Shown here piece after piece: positions 25,201 to 33,530 of a stretch of DNA of 33,530 bases (within the stretch, counting starts at the first letter, position 1; each line of letters starts with the position of its first letter). Under the pieces are notes generated by a model. It saw only the letters and a list, made by a program, of their open reading frames with translations. It searched no databases and was not told where the DNA came from. Where the stretch lies: NCBI RefSeq assembly GCF_000946815.1, contig NZ_CDRZ01000262.1, forward strand, positions 1 to 33,530, in the 5' to 3' direction. A program made the position numbers and the translations under genes. This stretch comes from Syntrophaceticus schinkii (GTDB lineage Bacteria; Bacillota; DSM-12270; Thermacetogeniales; Thermacetogeniaceae).

Positions 25201-25398
25201 TTAGAAGAGGTGAAAAACCGAGCGCACCACATGGAACAGCTCGTTGATCAGCTGCACCACCATAATTAAAACCACAACTACACCCGCCAGGGTGAGCATC
25301 TGTGCCTGCTCTTCCTTTTCAGCCTGCTTTAAGATGATGTTCAATACTGAGATCAAGATCCCCAGACCCGCAATTTTAAAGATAATGTCGACATCCAT
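25201..25398 (-). CDS. spoIIIAC: Stage III sporulation protein SpoIIIAC
   Basis: A 65-residue protein with two membrane segments (IIFKIAGLGILISVLNIIL and MLTLAGVVVVLIMVVQLI). I place the start at ATG 25398 (MDVDIIFKIAG), which matches the length and beginning of homologues; an ATG four codons upstream is also possible. It is a small membrane part of the sporulation channel, directly after spoIIIAB. Confidence 0.92.
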   Translation of the reverse strand: MDVDIIFKIAGLGILISVLNIILKQAEKEEQAQMLTLAGVVVVLIMVVQLINELFHVVRSVFHLF

Positions 25399-25416
25399 CT
25401 TCCGGCACATCCCCCC

Positions 25417-25935
25417 TTAAAGCAGCAAAAGCACAATACTAATGCCCGCCAGAAACCCCCCATATTGCCATAAACGCGCATTTTTTTCCTGGTCACGCCG
25501 CGACTTTTCCTCCTCTTTGCGGAGGTGCAGGGAGGTGAGAGCTATATTTTTGTGCTGCTCCTGGCGATCCGAAATTCCCAGCAGTTCACCGAATGAATAT
25601 AAAATAGCGTAGTCCTCGCGGTTCAAAGCTGTCGAACTCCAATTCTTTTGCAGTGCCTTTCCCCAGGCCTCAGCAACTGTGCAGCCCTGACCGGCGGCGA
25701 TCAATTCCCCTGCCTCAGCAAAAATCCTGGCGATAATATCTCCCCCGGACTGGCCAATTTTTTTCAGAGCCGAGGGGAGTGGAGTGGCAGCGTAGAGAAT
25801 CTCTGTATCCAGCATCTGCAGGGCATCCTGGAGAAATCTCAGTTCTGCGGAGCGCCGTGAGTAAAAGGAAGCCACCTTCATACCGGCCATCCCCATTGAT
25901 CCGATCACTAAACAAGCCCCGACCATTTTCCACAT
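25417..25935 (-). CDS. spoIIIAB: Stage III sporulation protein SpoIIIAB
   Basis: About 172 residues from ATG 25935 (MWKMVGACLVIGSMGMAG), preceded by GGAG at eight bases. One hydrophobic segment lies at each end (N-terminal as quoted, C-terminal YGGFLAGISIVLLLL), with a helical region between (LRFLQDALQMLDTEILYAATPL). The family resembles the GspF membrane protein of type II secretion. It follows spoIIIAA by 19 bases. Confidence 0.92.
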   Translation of the reverse strand: MWKMVGACLVIGSMGMAGMKVASFYSRRSAELRFLQDALQMLDTEILYAATPLPSALKKIGQSGGDIIARIFAEAGELIAAGQGCTVAEAWGKALQKNWSSTALNREDYAILYSFGELLGISDRQEQHKNIALTSLHLRKEEEKSRRDQEKNARLWQYGGFLAGISIVLLLL

Positions 25936-25954
25936 CACACTATCTCCCCTCCAC

Positions 25955-26938
25955 TCAGCCAGCCCGGATAACCGACTGCCGCAACTCATTATAGACACCC
26001 TCAATTGTGCCCGGCCCCTTCCTCTTGCTCAAAAAAACATAGCGCCGAAAAACCTGGCGGTCGATCAGTTCCCGCAAAAAAGGGCGCTCCTCCAGTTCCC
26101 CCCAGGAGGAGGCATGAACAGTAGCCAGGATGCTGACCCCGGTATGAACCATCTCCCAGATAGCAGTCACATCCCCGGCCCGCCCGATCTCATCTGTGGC
26201 GATCACCTGTGGTGCCATGGAGCGCAGGAGCATAACCATTCCTTCCGCCTTGGGGCAGTGATCCAGGACATCCACACGTGGCCCCAGGTCATGCTGGGGA
26301 ACCCCTTCACAGCAGGAAGCCAGTTCACACCTCTCATCAACAACACCGACTGTCAGCGCCGGGAAACGCAGTTCCGGGACACCGTAGCTGATAAAGCGCA
26401 CCAGGTCTCTCAGCATGGTGGTCTTCCCTGCACAGGGAGGAGATACAATCAGGGTATGGTAGGGGCGAGCGGTGCGGATATTCAGTACATAGGGAAGCAG
26501 GGGACGGGCTGACCCTGGGACCGCGCGGGCAATCCGGAAGTTTAAACTGCCGATCTCCCTCATTGTTTTCAGTGATCCACCCTCCAGTACGGCCCTCCCC
26601 GCAAGACCGACACGATGCCCCCCTGGCAGAGTAAGAAACCCCTGCCTGAACTCCTCTTCAAAGGCATAGAGCGACCCCTGGCTGATTAACTGCACTGTTT
26701 TCTGAACATCCTCACGAGTTACAAAATAGGCACCGGAAATCAGCGGAGATGTTCCCCCATTTTGATCCAGGAAATACTCCTTTTGGTTCAAACACACAGC
26801 CAGTGGGCGGTTCATCCGCAGCCGAACCTCCTCTAAACCATCCACAACAGCACCGGGCATCAGCCCCAGAATCTCTCTGATAGGTGGTGCGATAAAGGGG
26901 AGAATTTCCTGAAGACCCCTGGACGCAAGCCGCGTCAT
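25955..26938 (-). CDS. spoIIIAA: Stage III sporulation protein SpoIIIAA, ATPase
   Basis: A 327-residue cytoplasmic ATPase resembling type II/IV secretion ATPases, thought to power or assemble the SpoIIIA channel. The P-loop is VSPPCAGKTTMLRDL. The VGVVDERCELA segment and the Walker B-like PQVIATDEIG follow, then TVHASSWGEL. It is the first gene of the spoIIIA operon. The ATG at 26938 has GAGGGGG upstream. A sigma-E promoter is expected in the 60 bases before it; I see only a weak candidate (TCATAAT then AATATATA), so I do not list one. Confidence 0.94.
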   Translation of the reverse strand: MTRLASRGLQEILPFIAPPIREILGLMPGAVVDGLEEVRLRMNRPLAVCLNQKEYFLDQNGGTSPLISGAYFVTREDVQKTVQLISQGSLYAFEEEFRQGFLTLPGGHRVGLAGRAVLEGGSLKTMREIGSLNFRIARAVPGSARPLLPYVLNIRTARPYHTLIVSPPCAGKTTMLRDLVRFISYGVPELRFPALTVGVVDERCELASCCEGVPQHDLGPRVDVLDHCPKAEGMVMLLRSMAPQVIATDEIGRAGDVTAIWEMVHTGVSILATVHASSWGELEERPFLRELIDRQVFRRYVFLSKRKGPGTIEGVYNELRQSVIRAG

Positions 26939-27000
26939 CTACATACCCCCTCAATCTCTCTGGTACTATTGATATATATTTACGATTTTCCATGATTATG

Positions 27001-27041
27001 AAAAATAAAAACACCGCTTATTAAGTCTAATTAAGCGGTGT
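27001..27041 (-). terminator. Strong intrinsic terminator upstream of the spoIIIA operon
   Basis: On the minus strand a 10-bp stem ACACCGCTTA/TAAGCGGTGT (27032-27041 with 27011-27020) with an 11-base loop is followed by TTTTATTTTT. It ends the transcript of the efp region and isolates the sporulation operon. Confidence 0.9.
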
Positions 27042-27052
27042 AGATTCTATCA

Positions 27053-27114
27053 GGTGACTGTCACCGTCACCTATGTTTCCCTTTATTCATCTGTTCCGCA
27101 CGGTGACTATCACC
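27053..27114. repeat. Further copies of the GGTGACTGTCACC palindrome
   Basis: A perfect copy at 27053-27065 is followed at once by GTCACC (27066-27071). A copy with one change (GGTGACTATCACC) lies at 27102-27114. They lie between the acidic zinc-ribbon gene and its terminator, and repeat the motif found twice near 18.1 kb. Confidence 0.75.
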
Positions 27115-27126
27115 GCTATCGAGTCG

Positions 27127-27579
27127 TCAGTCGTCCTCCCCCTTCTCCCAGCCTTCAGGCATGGGCATCGACCCATCATTTACAAAAACCACTTTACTGC
27201 AGTTGGGACAGGTTACCTCGATGATGTCCTCGTCATCGATGATGTCGGATTCGAAGCAGATGATATCATGGCACTGGGGACATTCAACTTCTACATAATC
27301 GATGTCATCATCTTCACAGCAGAAGAACTCTTCATCATCATCATCAAAATCCAGTTCATCATCATCATCTTCAAATTCTTCAAAGAGTTCTTCATCAAAG
27401 CTGTCCATGTAATCCTCGAGGTCCTCCACAGCAACCTGTAGATCCTCTAGCTCATCTGTCAGGTCGGCAATAATATCCACAACCTGTTTGAGAATACGCC
27501 CCTCATCCTTGCCTTCATCTAATTTCAGGCCCTCAACCAGTCCCTGCAGGTATGCTATCCTTTCCCGCAAATCATCCAC
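27127..27579 (-). CDS. Acidic zinc-ribbon protein, CD1247 N-terminal domain family
   Basis: A 150-residue protein of unknown function. The N-terminal 60 residues are helical with coiled-coil character (LRERIAYLQGLVEGLKL, then DLTDELEDLQVAVEDLEDYM). The middle is extremely acidic: about 40 residues are mostly Asp and Glu with Phe between, encoded by GAT/GAA triplet runs. The C-terminal part has a zinc ribbon with VECPQCHDIICFE and VTCPNCSKVVF. Such proteins are found beside efp and spoIIIAA in many Clostridia. A role in transcription or sporulation is possible, but nothing in the sequence proves it. Confidence 0.8.
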   Translation of the reverse strand: MDDLRERIAYLQGLVEGLKLDEGKDEGRILKQVVDIIADLTDELEDLQVAVEDLEDYMDSFDEELFEEFEDDDDELDFDDDDEEFFCCEDDDIDYVEVECPQCHDIICFESDIIDDEDIIEVTCPNCSKVVFVNDGSMPMPEGWEKGEDD

Positions 27580-27622
27580 TTTTCCAACCTCCTGGTGTTT
27601 GTTTTATACTTATTACTTTAAA

Positions 27623-28180
27623 CTAAGCACGTTCCAGGTATTCACCTGTTCTGGTATCTACCTTGACAACATCCCCTTCTTCTACGAAGAGTGGCACCTG
27701 AATTTTCAAACCAGTTTCCAGGGTTGCCGCTTTTGTGGCACCGGAAGCGGTATCCCCCCGCACACCCGGCGCTGCAGCAACAACCTTAAGCTCCACAGAA
27801 TGGGGTAAATCAATACCCATCAATTCGCCATTATAGGTAAGCAGGATAATGTTCATGTTTTCTTTCAGATAATTGATATTATCCCCCAGTTGTGCCAGGG
27901 TAATGCTCATCTGGTCATAGGTTTGGTTGTCCATGAAAACAAAGGAATCCCCATCACGGTAGAGATACTGCACCTCCTTCCTTTCCATATGTGCCCTGTT
28001 GACCTTCTCTCCGGCCCGGAAGGTACGCTCGATCACACCCCCGGTGCGAATATTTTTCAGTTTAGAGCGCACAAAGGCAGATCCCTTACCGGGTTTGACA
28101 TGCTGAAACTCCACAACACTATATACATCCCCATCAACCTCAATTGTTAAACCTGTTCTGAAATCATTTGTAGAAATCAT
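27623..28180 (-). CDS. efp: Translation elongation factor P
   Basis: A 185-residue factor that rescues ribosomes stalled at proline stretches. The N-terminal KOW-like domain carries the tip loop [10 protein letters not shown] with Lys32, which in Bacillus is the modified residue. The two following OB domains end in [25 protein letters not shown] at 28180 with GAGGAAAG directly upstream. It follows the Xaa-Pro peptidase gene, a frequent and possibly functional pairing around proline metabolism. Confidence 0.96.
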   Translation of the reverse strand: MISTNDFRTGLTIEVDGDVYSVVEFQHVKPGKGSAFVRSKLKNIRTGGVIERTFRAGEKVNRAHMERKEVQYLYRDGDSFVFMDNQTYDQMSITLAQLGDNINYLKENMNIILLTYNGELMGIDLPHSVELKVVAAAPGVRGDTASGATKAATLETGLKIQVPLFVEEGDVVKVDTRTGEYLERA

Positions 28181-28227
28181 CTTTCCTCATGCCCCTCACT
28201 TCCCAAAAATATTCCCGGCCAAATCTA

Positions 28228-29305
28228 TCAAACTACAACCAGGTCCTTGGTAACAGGTGTAAGGATTTCGCAGCCGTTCTCTTTGACAAGGACGGTGTCC
28301 TCAATCCGCACACCTCCCCATTGGGGGATATAAATACCTGGTTCAATTGTGATCACCATCCCGGGCTCCAAAACTATATCAACTTCCTGAGCGATCCTGG
28401 GAGCCTCATGCACAGCCAGCCCCACCCCATGTCCCAGGGAATGGACGAAGTAGTCGCCGTAACCCGCATCTATAAGAAATTCACGTGCCGCTGCATCCAC
28501 CTCTGCTGCGCGAACCCCCGCCCAAACAGCCCTCAGACCTCGCTCCTGGGCTTCCTGTACAAGCTCATAGATCTCCTGCTGTCTGGCAGAAACCGTTCCT
28601 ATACAGATGGTTCTCGTCAGGTCCGCGGCATATCCTTGATAAGTTGCTCCGAGATCCAGAGTGATCAGTTCACCCCGCCTTAATTTTTTTCTCAGTTGCT
28701 GAACCGTGGGGCAGAGCGCCCCTTTCACCTGAGGCAGCAATGGTCTCAAAGGCGAGATGGCCGCTGCCGTGGCTCCTCATATAATATTCCAGTATGCCGG
28801 CAACCTGCTGCTCACTCTGCCCGGGGTGTATCTCCCCCAGCAGATAGCGGAACGCACTGGCTGTAATGACTCCCGCTTCCCGAATCAGATCAATCTCAGA
28901 TTCATCCTTCACCAGGCGCAGCTTTTCCACCAAATCCTGTACAGGGAGCAGCTCTCCCGCAACAGCATCCTGTAACATCTCCCACTGCCGGTAAGTAATG
29001 AAATCCTTTTCAAAACCGATCTCGCCAATCCCCTGAGACTCTGTGACTTCCGCAAGTGCTTTGGTAAAGTATCTTTTATAAAGGATAAACTCGCAGTGAG
29101 ATGCCTCTTGTAGTGCCTGTTCTTTATATCTCCCATCTGCAAATAGATATGATTCCTGCTGTGTCACCAGCAGTTGTCCCTCCCCACCGGAGAATCCACT
29201 GATATAAAAGACATTCTCCGGCCTGGAAACCAAAAGAGCTTCCAACTGCTGATGTTCCAGAATATGACGAAGATTGCTCAGTCGTTTTTGGTAATTTGCG
29301 GTCAT
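28228..29305 (-). CDS. M24-family Xaa-Pro aminopeptidase/dipeptidase (frameshifted)
   Basis: Two overlapping frames encode a creatinase-like N-terminal domain and an M24 metallopeptidase domain, together about 358 residues. The first starts at ATG 29305 (MTANYQKRLSNLRHIL) and ends near GERGALPHGSATEKK. The second continues KLRRGELITLDLGATYQGYAADLTR with the two metal aspartates, then HSLGHGVGLAVHEAPR with the metal histidine, and two glutamates in ITIEPGIYI and VRIEDTVLV. One extra base in a run of seven (28684-28690) breaks the frame. The enzyme removes residues N-terminal to proline in the cytoplasm. It sits between aroQ and efp. Confidence 0.88.
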
Positions 29306-29653
29306 TTGTCCTGCCTTCCTTAAATAGATGTCTGATGCCGGAAGTCGGAAGTCAGAATTATACATGAACTTCTTCATGCTGATTCAGCAACACCCCCCGA
29401 CTCCTGCACTGTTTTCATCATCTGTTGGCTTCACCGTCTAAGTGACATTTTGTTCCTTCCCTAGTTCATATATCTAACCTTGCTCATTTAAATCGACCCA
29501 GGATACTCACGTTTTTATTACTGACAACTAAGGATCAATCCGGAAAACAGAAGTCTAAAGTATCCAGTAACTTCCTTGTGTTACTAAAGGGGAGAGCAAA
29601 GTGTTTATCTTTTTTTCCAACGACCAACGACCAACCACTAACACACTAACACA

Positions 29654-30106
29654 CTAACCACCATTCTGGTATGATTTGATCAGATGGCATGCTGCAGTCA
29701 GGGCAAGATGGTAACTCAGATGCCCGAAACCGGTTATCTGGCCCCAGGCGGCGGGAGTGACTACAGAGCGACTGCGCCAGGATTCGCGAGCGGTAATGTT
29801 GCTCATGTGCACCTCAATTACCGGAATGTTCACACTCCTTACAGCATCATGAATAGCATAACTGTAGTGTGTTAAAGCACCGGGGTTGAGGATGATCACA
29901 TCAAAATTTCCCCGGGCATCATGAATTTGGTCAATCAACTCCCCTTCGTGGTTGGATTGGAAGGCAGCAACATCAACACCTTCAGCTTGCCCCTGCTGCT
30001 GAAGTTCACGATTGATCTGTTCCAGTGTCAACCACCCGTAGATTTCTTCTTCTCGCTCCCCCAAAAGGTTGAGGTTCGGCCCGTGCAGCACCAGCACCCT
30101 CGCCAT
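29654..30106 (-). CDS. aroQ: 3-dehydroquinate dehydratase, type II
   Basis: About 150 residues from ATG 30106 (MARVLVLHGPNLNLLG), with GAGGTG six bases upstream; a GTG three codons earlier is less likely. The enzyme dehydrates 3-dehydroquinate in the shikimate pathway. The catalytic Tyr23 (EEIYG), the ILNPGALTHYSYAIHDA segment, and the catalytic histidine with its loop in IEVHMSNI followed by RESWRSRS are all present. In Clostridia this gene often lies beside pepQ and efp. A stretch of 276 bases without a gene follows it, with short tandem repeats (see findings). Confidence 0.95.
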   Translation of the reverse strand: MARVLVLHGPNLNLLGEREEEIYGWLTLEQINRELQQQGQAEGVDVAAFQSNHEGELIDQIHDARGNFDVIILNPGALTHYSYAIHDAVRSVNIPVIEVHMSNITARESWRSRSVVTPAAWGQITGFGHLSYHLALTAACHLIKSYQNGG

Positions 30107-30252
30107 TCTTTTCACCTCTCACTCTTTAATCCTCTACTGCCGTCTGTCCTAATTTGCAAATCGCCTTGCACCTAATAACAGCCCAATAGTAACAACTCTA
30201 ATCCGTTATCTTTCCAGAATGCTTCACACCATCCATTGAAAAGTACGTTTAT

Positions 30253-31608
30253 CTACTGTCCACTGACCGTCAGATTTGCTACGCGAATGGTAGGCGCCCC
30301 TTTGCTGGCGAAAAAGCGCAGATCACTGCCTACAGCATCCACACGATCAAGCAATTCCAAGATATTGCCAGCTATTACCATGCCCCGTACCGGTGTAGTT
30401 AATTCTCCGTTGTGAATCCAAATTCCTGCCGCTCCCAGTGAAAAATCTCCTGAAATAGGATTGGCGGTGTGCATACCCATCACCTCAGTGAGGTAGAAGC
30501 CCTCCCCTGTTCCCCGGATGATCTCCCCAGGCTTGCACTTTCCCGCGGACAGATAAAAGTTGGTGCTCCCTAACTGCGGTGGTGACTGGAAAGAGCCGCG
30601 CACAGCGTTCCCTGTTGAAGAAACACCGTCTTTGGCCGCTGTATAAGAGTTGTGCAGAAAACCCTGCAAAACCCCTCCCTCCACAAGCACTGTCCGCTGG
30701 GTAGGGACACCCTCACCATCAAAGGGAGAGCTTAAAATCCCACCCGGTCTGGCACCATCATCAGCAATATTCACTTCTGTGGATGCCACCCTTTCACCGA
30801 CTTTTCCGGCAAAAAGGGATCTCCCCTTTTGAACGGCTTCCGCGCTGAGAGCCGAAGCCATCATCCCCAGGAAACTGGCTACAACATAGGGATCCATTAT
30901 CACAGGCACCCGTTTCGTCTTCAAGCGCTGCGCACCGAGCATACGCACTGCCTTAGAGGCAGCCTCTTTGCCGATGTCCTCCACATCCAGTTCCTTTAAC
31001 TTGCGCACAAAATCAACGGAAAACCCAGTTTGCAGATCACCGTCTTTTCCCGCCACAAAGGCCGCAACACCCCCGCAAAAGGACCCCTTAGATGTAAGGG
31101 ATATACCTTCAGTGTTGGCAATGGCTATCTCAAAGCGAACCTCTTCATAGCTCACCTGTTCTGTGATGCGCACCAGTTGATCAAAAGAGCGGCCGCTTCT
31201 TTCTATCCGGCGTGCCAGCTCGATCTTTTCCTCCAGTGAAACCTCACCAAGACTAGAATCATCAATATCAAGTTCCGGATAATTTTTAGCTGGCTGAGGA
31301 AGTGTATAGTAGGCATCCTCACTGGCAGCCCGGGCATTGGCCAGTGCTGCCTCCAGGGTACCAACAACATCACCCCGGGTCAAACCCGTGGTGTAGGCAT
31401 ACCCCAGACGGCCGCTCTGGATCACCCGCACGCCCAATCCTGCATCCTGGGCAATCTTGAGGTTTTCCACCTCACCCTCCCTCACCTCGATGCTCAGTTC
31501 TTCCTCACGGTCAAAGAAGGCCTCTGCATGCTCGACATTGCGGTCTTTAGCTTCTTCAATAACTGCTGCTACCAGTTCACTGCTGACAAGTTTTTCATCT
31601 CTGTTCAT
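30253..31608 (-). CDS. pmbA: TldE/PmbA-type metalloprotease partner subunit
   Basis: A 451-residue TldD/PmbA-family protein. It has the typical N-terminal domain (AEAFFDREEELSIEVREGEVE), a central region and the C-terminal DFSLGAAGIWIHNGELTTPVRGM segment. It lacks the zinc HExxxH motif, as expected for TldE, which works as a heterodimer with the catalytic TldD. The complex degrades unfolded peptides and in E. coli matures microcin B17 and degrades CcdA. The ATG overlaps the tldD stop codon by one base. Confidence 0.92.
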   Translation of the reverse strand: MNRDEKLVSSELVAAVIEEAKDRNVEHAEAFFDREEELSIEVREGEVENLKIAQDAGLGVRVIQSGRLGYAYTTGLTRGDVVGTLEAALANARAASEDAYYTLPQPAKNYPELDIDDSSLGEVSLEEKIELARRIERSGRSFDQLVRITEQVSYEEVRFEIAIANTEGISLTSKGSFCGGVAAFVAGKDGDLQTGFSVDFVRKLKELDVEDIGKEAASKAVRMLGAQRLKTKRVPVIMDPYVVASFLGMMASALSAEAVQKGRSLFAGKVGERVASTEVNIADDGARPGGILSSPFDGEGVPTQRTVLVEGGVLQGFLHNSYTAAKDGVSSTGNAVRGSFQSPPQLGSTNFYLSAGKCKPGEIIRGTGEGFYLTEVMGMHTANPISGDFSLGAAGIWIHNGELTTPVRGMVIAGNILELLDRVDAVGSDLRFFASKGAPTIRVANLTVSGQ

Positions 31609-33108
31609 CAGTTATCACCTTCATCTTCCAGTATTCCACCGACAACAAGGTCCGGGATCCTGATGGTTGGCTGGGCATCAGATACCGGCACCCCCTGCCC
31701 ATCCTTCCCACAGGTGCCTATCGTAAAACCAGGGTCATTTCCCACCCGGTCGATCTTCTGCAGCACCTCAGGGCCATTTCCGGTGAGAGTGGCACCCCTT
31801 ACAGGCTCATCGATCTTACCGTCCTTGATCAGATACCCCTCCAAAACCTCGAAAACAAAGTCCCCGGTAGTTGTATTCACCTGCCCGCCCCCCATGCGGC
31901 GCACAAACAGTCCGCTGTCCGTCTCCCGGATGATCTCCTCAGGAGAGTGCTCACCAGGGGCGAGGTAAGTAGTGGACATGCGTGGTATCGGCCTGTAGCG
32001 GAAGGTTTCTCTTCTGGCGTTCCCTGTGGGATTCACCCCATCCTTTTGTGAGGTGATCCTGTCATACATAAATTTTTGCAAAATCCCCTTTTCGATGAGC
32101 ACATTGCGCTGTGCGGGATTGCCCTCATCATCGAATCTGAATGAGCCGTATTTGCCGCTTATAGTTCCGTCATCAATAACGGTCACCAGTTCTGAAGCCA
32201 CCTGCTCCCCTTTTCTCCCGGCATAAACAGAGAGGTTCTTCTGCACCAGATCCGCCTCCAGCCCGTGGCCACAGGCCTCATGGATCATGGTACCCCCAGC
32301 CTCACCGGAGATCACCACATCCATCCGCCCCGCCGGGGCACGGCGCGCTTTGAGCATGAGGAGTGCACGCTCAGCCGCACGCCTCCCCAAATCTGCCGCC
32401 TTTACCTCCTCAAACAGCTCAAATCCTTTGGTGCCACCCGCGGAATCGTACCCGGTCTGGATCACCTTCCCATCTGATGCCACCACATGCACCACCAGAC
32501 GGGAGCGCACCCGCTCATCCTCCACATAAACACCCTCACTGTTGGCGATCGTCACCTGCTGGATGATATCCGCATACCCCGCACTGACCTGGCGGATCAA
32601 CTGCTCATCCTTGGCACGAGCGGCCTGTTCCGCCTCTTTGACCAGGGCGACCTTCCTGTCAATCCCCACCTTGTCCGGTCTCTGCTCAATAGGTAGGCTC
32701 ACCGGGGATTCCCGTTTTTGAAGAACTATAGGAGTAGGGGTTTCTGCCGCTGATCCTGCTTCTGCCCCACCTTCTGTTTGTGCTTCAGCTTTGGCTTTTA
32801 ATCCTGCTACAGCTGTATCTCCAGCTCTACTGATATCTCCCGTCTCACCGAGCCCACCCACTGCCACCTGACGAGCCAGTTTCAATAAGCCTTTCATGGT
32901 AAGATCAGTTGTATAACCATAAGCGGTATTCTCCCCCCCGCACAACCCTAATCCCGGCCCCCTGGTCACGCCCGGAGATCACCCGCTCGATCTTACCGGC
33001 CTCCATGCTGACCCTGGTCTGAGTGCTCCTCTCCATAAAGACCTCAGCAAAGTCCCCATTCCTGCCGGCAACCTGCAAAACCTCTTCTAGATCAACTTTG
33101 GCAATCAT
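31608..33108 (-). CDS. tldD: TldD metalloprotease (frameshifted)
   Basis: Two overlapping frames give a TldD of about 499 residues. The first starts at ATG 33108 (MIAKVDLEEVLQVAG) and runs to GAGIRVVRG. The second continues ENTAYGYTTDLTMKGLLKLA, an Ala/Glu/Gly-rich linker, then VISGEAGGTMIHEACGHGLE with the zinc-binding HExxxH, and ends in the conserved barrel domain (PVRGATLTGNGPEVL). A run of seven G (32933-32939) has one base too many. TldD is the catalytic half of the TldD/E protease. The poorly conserved linker between about residues 80 and 140 is longer than in E. coli. A good sigma-A promoter lies 50 bases upstream. Confidence 0.9.
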
Positions 33109-33156
33109 ACACTTCCCTCACAAACCTGGATAATATTTCTCCATATTATTTCTTCC

Positions 33157-33185
33157 ATAATACTCTGGTTGTTTCCTATTGTCTA
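33157..33185 (-). promoter_or_regulatory. Sigma-A-type promoter of tldD-pmbA
   Basis: Minus strand TAGACA (33180-33185), a 17-base spacer and TATTAT (33157-33162); each hexamer matches five of six consensus bases. It lies about 50 bases before the tldD ATG. Confidence 0.6.
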
Positions 33186-33206
33186 CTTTTTCTCCGCTGC
33201 ATATGC

Positions 33207-33227
33207 AAAAAAGACCCCAAAAAGGGG
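33207..33227 (-). terminator. Possible weak terminator upstream of tldD
   Basis: On the minus strand CCCC (33224-33227), TTTTT, GGGG (33215-33218), then TCTTTTTT. The stem is only four bp, so it is a tentative call for a transcript entering from the right. Confidence 0.3.
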
Positions 33228-33380
33228 CAATGACTGCTTTATTGCTTTATTTGTATTGCCTAGGGAAGGAACTTTTCGGGATGCTGATTTCGGATACTAC
33301 ATAAGGAAGGGAAAACCTACTTGATAATAAACCACCAGATGTGCCACAACAGCCATGAAATAGATGAATACAACAAACTG

Positions 33381-33440
33381 GGTACCGCGATAGGCTGTCG
33401 CCTCTCACTCCCAATGGACGGGGGGAGTAGGATTTTTTTT
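33381..33440 (+). promoter_or_regulatory. Plus-strand terminator with a T-box-like GGTACCGCG upstream
   Basis: ACTCCC (33407-33412) pairs with GGGAGT (33423-33428), followed by eight T (33433-33440); this is a good intrinsic terminator reading rightwards. GGTACCGCG at 33381-33389 resembles the T-box core UGGNACCGCG with one mismatch, and CTGTCGCC follows, as in T-box terminator regions. I cannot recognise a Stem I or a specifier codon, so a T-box is only possible. The last eight bases of the window, GGAAAGGA, look like a ribosome site for a divergent gene beyond the edge. Confidence 0.35.
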
Positions 33441-33530
33441 CTTTGCTTTTTTATGACGTAAATGATGCATTACTTGATTTGACATTATGGAATTATTTTA
33501 TTGAACATGAACAATCATACACGGAAAGGA

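Noticed and set aside
26939-27000. Sigma-E promoter for spoIIIAA
   Set aside because: A sigma-E promoter is expected, but the best match (TCATAAT, 14 bases, AATATATA) fits only half of the -10 consensus.
29420-29460. Five-codon leader peptide (MSLRR) with an AAGGAAC site upstream of the Xaa-Pro peptidase
   Set aside because: It is too short and has no link to a terminator or regulated codon; chance is the simplest explanation.

Overview
The window is a chromosomal core region of an endospore-forming Bacillota, most likely an anaerobic member of the class Clostridia. The evidence is spo0A, spoIVB, a complete spoIIIAA-AH operon, Asp23-family genes, frequent TTG and GTG starts with strong GGAGG ribosome sites, and an OLE RNA gene. 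The species cannot be named from this sequence. Every gene seen lies on the minus strand, so transcription runs from high to low coordinates. The order matches the conserved Firmicutes block efp - spoIIIA - acc - asp23/nusB - folD - xseAB - ispA - dxs - tlyA - nadK - argR - recN - spoIVB - spo0A.

Layout, in direction of transcription. 33.1-30.2 kb: a TldD/TldE protease pair behind a clear sigma-A promoter. 30.1-27.1 kb: aroQ, an Xaa-Pro peptidase, efp and an acidic zinc-ribbon protein, ending in a strong terminator. 26.9-21.7 kb: spoIIIAA to spoIIIAH, the mother-cell channel. 21.6-18.2 kb: a carboxylase unit with its own promoter, in which a pyruvate/oxaloacetate carboxyltransferase is fused in frame to a complete AccB biotin carrier, followed by accC. 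18.0-16.3 kb: asp23, amaP, DUF2273 and nusB, with their own promoter and terminator. 16.1-11.9 kb: two divergent folD genes, xseA, xseB and ispA. 11.8-11.2 kb: a promoter and about 620 nt with no gene, which I identify as the OLE RNA, followed by its membrane partner gene oapA. 10.5-4.8 kb: dxs, tlyA, nadK, argR and recN. 4.7-1 kb: spoIVB (sigma-F-like promoter, apparent ATT start), spo0A (paired sigma-A and sigma-H promoters with a 0A box), steA, a SteB/MctB-like gene and the start of a glycosyltransferase.

The main points of interest are the OLE RNA/oapA locus, the carboxyltransferase-AccB fusion with a well-placed internal ribosome site before the AccB methionine, and the tandem FolD pair whose catalytic and cofactor motifs deviate in different places. 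Five genes (oapA, accC, spoIIIAH, the Xaa-Pro peptidase, tldD) are interrupted by six single-base insertions. Five of the six insertions sit in runs of six or more identical bases, which looks more like systematic overcalling in the assembly than biology. I found no tRNA, rRNA, CRISPR array, prophage or intact insertion sequence.
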